A DNA stretch of 64,000 bases, from NCBI GenBank assembly GCA_015698045.1, contig BLAL01000053.1, positions 932,501 to 996,500 on the forward strand, read 5' to 3'. Below are positions 62,587 to 64,000 of this stretch, one piece after another. The notes under the pieces are model-generated. The model made no database searches. It was not told where the DNA came from and saw only the letters and a program-made list of their open reading frames with translations. The number at the start of each line of letters is the position of its first letter. Positions within the stretch are counted from its first letter, which is position 1. This stretch comes from Rhizophagus clarus. Its lineage: Eukaryota; Glomeromycota; Glomeromycetes; Glomerales; Glomeraceae. The position numbers were made by a program, and so were the translations under genes.

Positions 62587-64000
62587 ATGTCCAAGTTAAA
62601 TAGAGATGTTCTTTATTCGATATTCGAAAAATTGAAAGATGATAAAAAGGCCCTTTATTCATGTCTTACAGTCAATAGAACTTGGTGTAAAATAATTATT
62701 CCAATCTTTTGGAAAGATCCTTGGAAACAATTATATACAAGGGAAGCGATGAAATTATCATCATTATTTGATGTAATAATTTCGCATTTATCAGATGAAT
62801 CAAGAAAGAATATAAGTGGTAAATTTTTGAAAAATTATAAAAAACCTTTATTCGATTATATAAGTTTTTGTAAGAATTTAAATTTAAGTGAATTAAAAAG
62901 AATCATGAATGTTGCAATAGATTCTAATTTACAAGATGATGATGATGATTATTTATTCTATAAAGGAGAAATATATAAACTTTTTATTAATAATAAAACA
63001 AAATTTACACAACTTTATTTACCTCGAGAATTTAGTGATCAAATACATCTTATTCCTGGAGCGAAAGAATGTTTTTCAGAAATCGAATTCCTTAATTTTT
63101 ACGGTGATGTAAATGGGGAAATCTTGATTGGATTATCGGAGATATGCAAATCGATCAAAAGGTTGGAATTTTTTGTCACTATAAATGCTAATTCTGGTAT
63201 TATTAAGTTAATTGATGCACAAAAAAGGTTGAAAGAAGTATATATTGATTTTGTTAATGATAATGAATCAATTCACAAAAGTCTCGAAAATTCATTAATT
63301 AGACATGAAAAGAATATAGAATATTTTAAGTTAAAAAATCGGTCAATGACAAACATTCTTTCATATTTTAAAAATTTAAAGATTTTAGAAATGGTTGATA
63401 TAGGTCAAATCACATCATGGAATCAACTAACAGTCGTATCTTTACCTATTTTACAAATCTTGCATGCTAGAAATGTTCCAATCAACGTTATAACAAGTTT
63501 AATTGAGAAAACGAATGGACATCTTAATGAAATAAGAATAGATTTTGTAGGTCATGATATTATCAATAACAAAAGACTCATTCAAGCAATTTATCAAAAT
63601 TGTCCTAATCTTAATTATCTTGAATTGTTAATTATGAACAGTAATATATCAGAATTTGAAAAATTATTAATTAAATGTAAATATTTAGATGGATTATTTA
63701 TTATCACTTACAATATTAATTGGGTTGATTTATTCAAAATATTAACTAGATCATCACCTAGTAGTTTGTATAAGTTTAAATTTTATTTTTCTATGGCTCC
63801 TAATTCGGAATCTTTAAGATTCTTTTTTGATAATTGGAAAGGTAGACATCCAATGTTATTACATACCGTTCCAGCGACTATATGTGATTCAGACTATATC
63901 GATATTAATATGATCAATGAATATAAAACAAAGGGTATAATTAAAATATATGATGAAGATATATCTGGAGATACCTACGAAGATTTCGAATGGATTAGAA
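62587..64000 (+). CDS. F-box / LRR-like protein, cut by the window end
   Basis: 471 codons from the ATG at 62587 without a stop, continuing beyond the window. The N-terminus MSKLNRDVLYSIFEKLKDD with ALYSCLTVNRTWCKIIIPIF and WKDPWK is the same F-box signature as in the gene at 5861-7456. Long, Leu/Ile-rich LRR-like repeats follow (NLKILEMVDIG, LPILQILHARNVP, NCPNLNYLELLIM). It probably recruits unknown substrates to an SCF ubiquitin ligase. The gene is intronless so far. The Rhizophagus F-box family is highly expanded, so orthology cannot be judged. Confidence 0.85.
   Translation, partial: MSKLNRDVLYSIFEKLKDDKKALYSCLTVNRTWCKIIIPIFWKDPWKQLYTREAMKLSSLFDVIISHLSDESRKNISGKFLKNYKKPLFDYISFCKNLNLSELKRIMNVAIDSNLQDDDDDYLFYKGEIYKLFINNKTKFTQLYLPREFSDQIHLIPGAKECFSEIEFLNFYGDVNGEILIGLSEICKSIKRLEFFVTINANSGIIKLIDAQKRLKEVYIDFVNDNESIHKSLENSLIRHEKNIEYFKLKNRSMTNILSYFKNLKILEMVDIGQITSWNQLTVVSLPILQILHARNVPINVITSLIEKTNGHLNEIRIDFVGHDIINNKRLIQAIYQNCPNLNYLELLIMNSNISEFEKLLIKCKYLDGLFIITYNINWVDLFKILTRSSPSSLYKFKFYFSMAPNSESLRFFFDNWKGRHPMLLHTVPATICDSDYIDINMINEYKTKGIIKIYDEDISGDTYEDFEWIR

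Overview
The window is very AT-rich fungal nuclear DNA. Its gene families (F-box/LRR-like proteins, a BTB-TLDc protein, a TKL-like kinase with a coiled-coil tail, tandem lineage-specific genes, many transposons) point to an arbuscular mycorrhizal fungus of the Rhizophagus irregularis type (Glomeromycotina). That assignment is recognition from family content; no search was run.

Layout. 1-5.9 kb: AT-rich DNA with no supportable gene. 5.9-7.5 kb: F-box gene (-). 8.2-25.8 kb: a cluster of seven paralogues (one on +, five intact-looking and one decayed on -), each encoding about 290-330 residues as helical arm, short hydrophobic segment, helical arm. Part of it is a recent 2.67-kb tandem duplication, and a hAT-like MITE inside it has an empty-site comparator in the sister copy. 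27.0-28.5 kb: a two-exon BTB-BACK-TLDc gene behind a minisatellite promoter. 28.9-29.6 kb: a small four-exon gene of unknown function (-).

30.8-50.8 kb: a CACTA/EnSpm (Plavaka-like) DNA transposon with 13-bp ends (CCCAGTAAAAAGT) and a CTT target duplication. It carries a multi-exon Tnp2-type transposase (-) and a divergent AT-hook gene (+). Nested in intron 1 of the AT-hook gene is a 13.7-kb Polinton-like element (35138-48822) with about 485-bp terminal inverted repeats that look identical apart from one homopolymer step. It encodes a chromodomain integrase, protein-primed-type PolB, SF3/D5-like helicase, A32-like packaging ATPase and 2-cysteine-adaptor and zinc-ribbon proteins. Where a jelly-roll capsid would be expected it carries a retroelement-style coiled-coil/Gag/retropepsin block. 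It sits exactly at the 3' splice site, and its target duplication rebuilds that splice site.

50.9-52.3 kb: nested MITEs. 53.1-61.0 kb: a TKL-like kinase gene (-) whose N-terminal part is spread over an array of about 55 introns of roughly 73-172 bp. Between neighbouring introns lie exactly three nucleotides each time, and once a single nucleotide. Read through this array, the frame is open, protein-like, and enters the kinase domain in the right phase. I regard this single-codon micro-exon array as the most remarkable object in the window. 62.6 kb to the end: a second F-box gene (+) running off the window.
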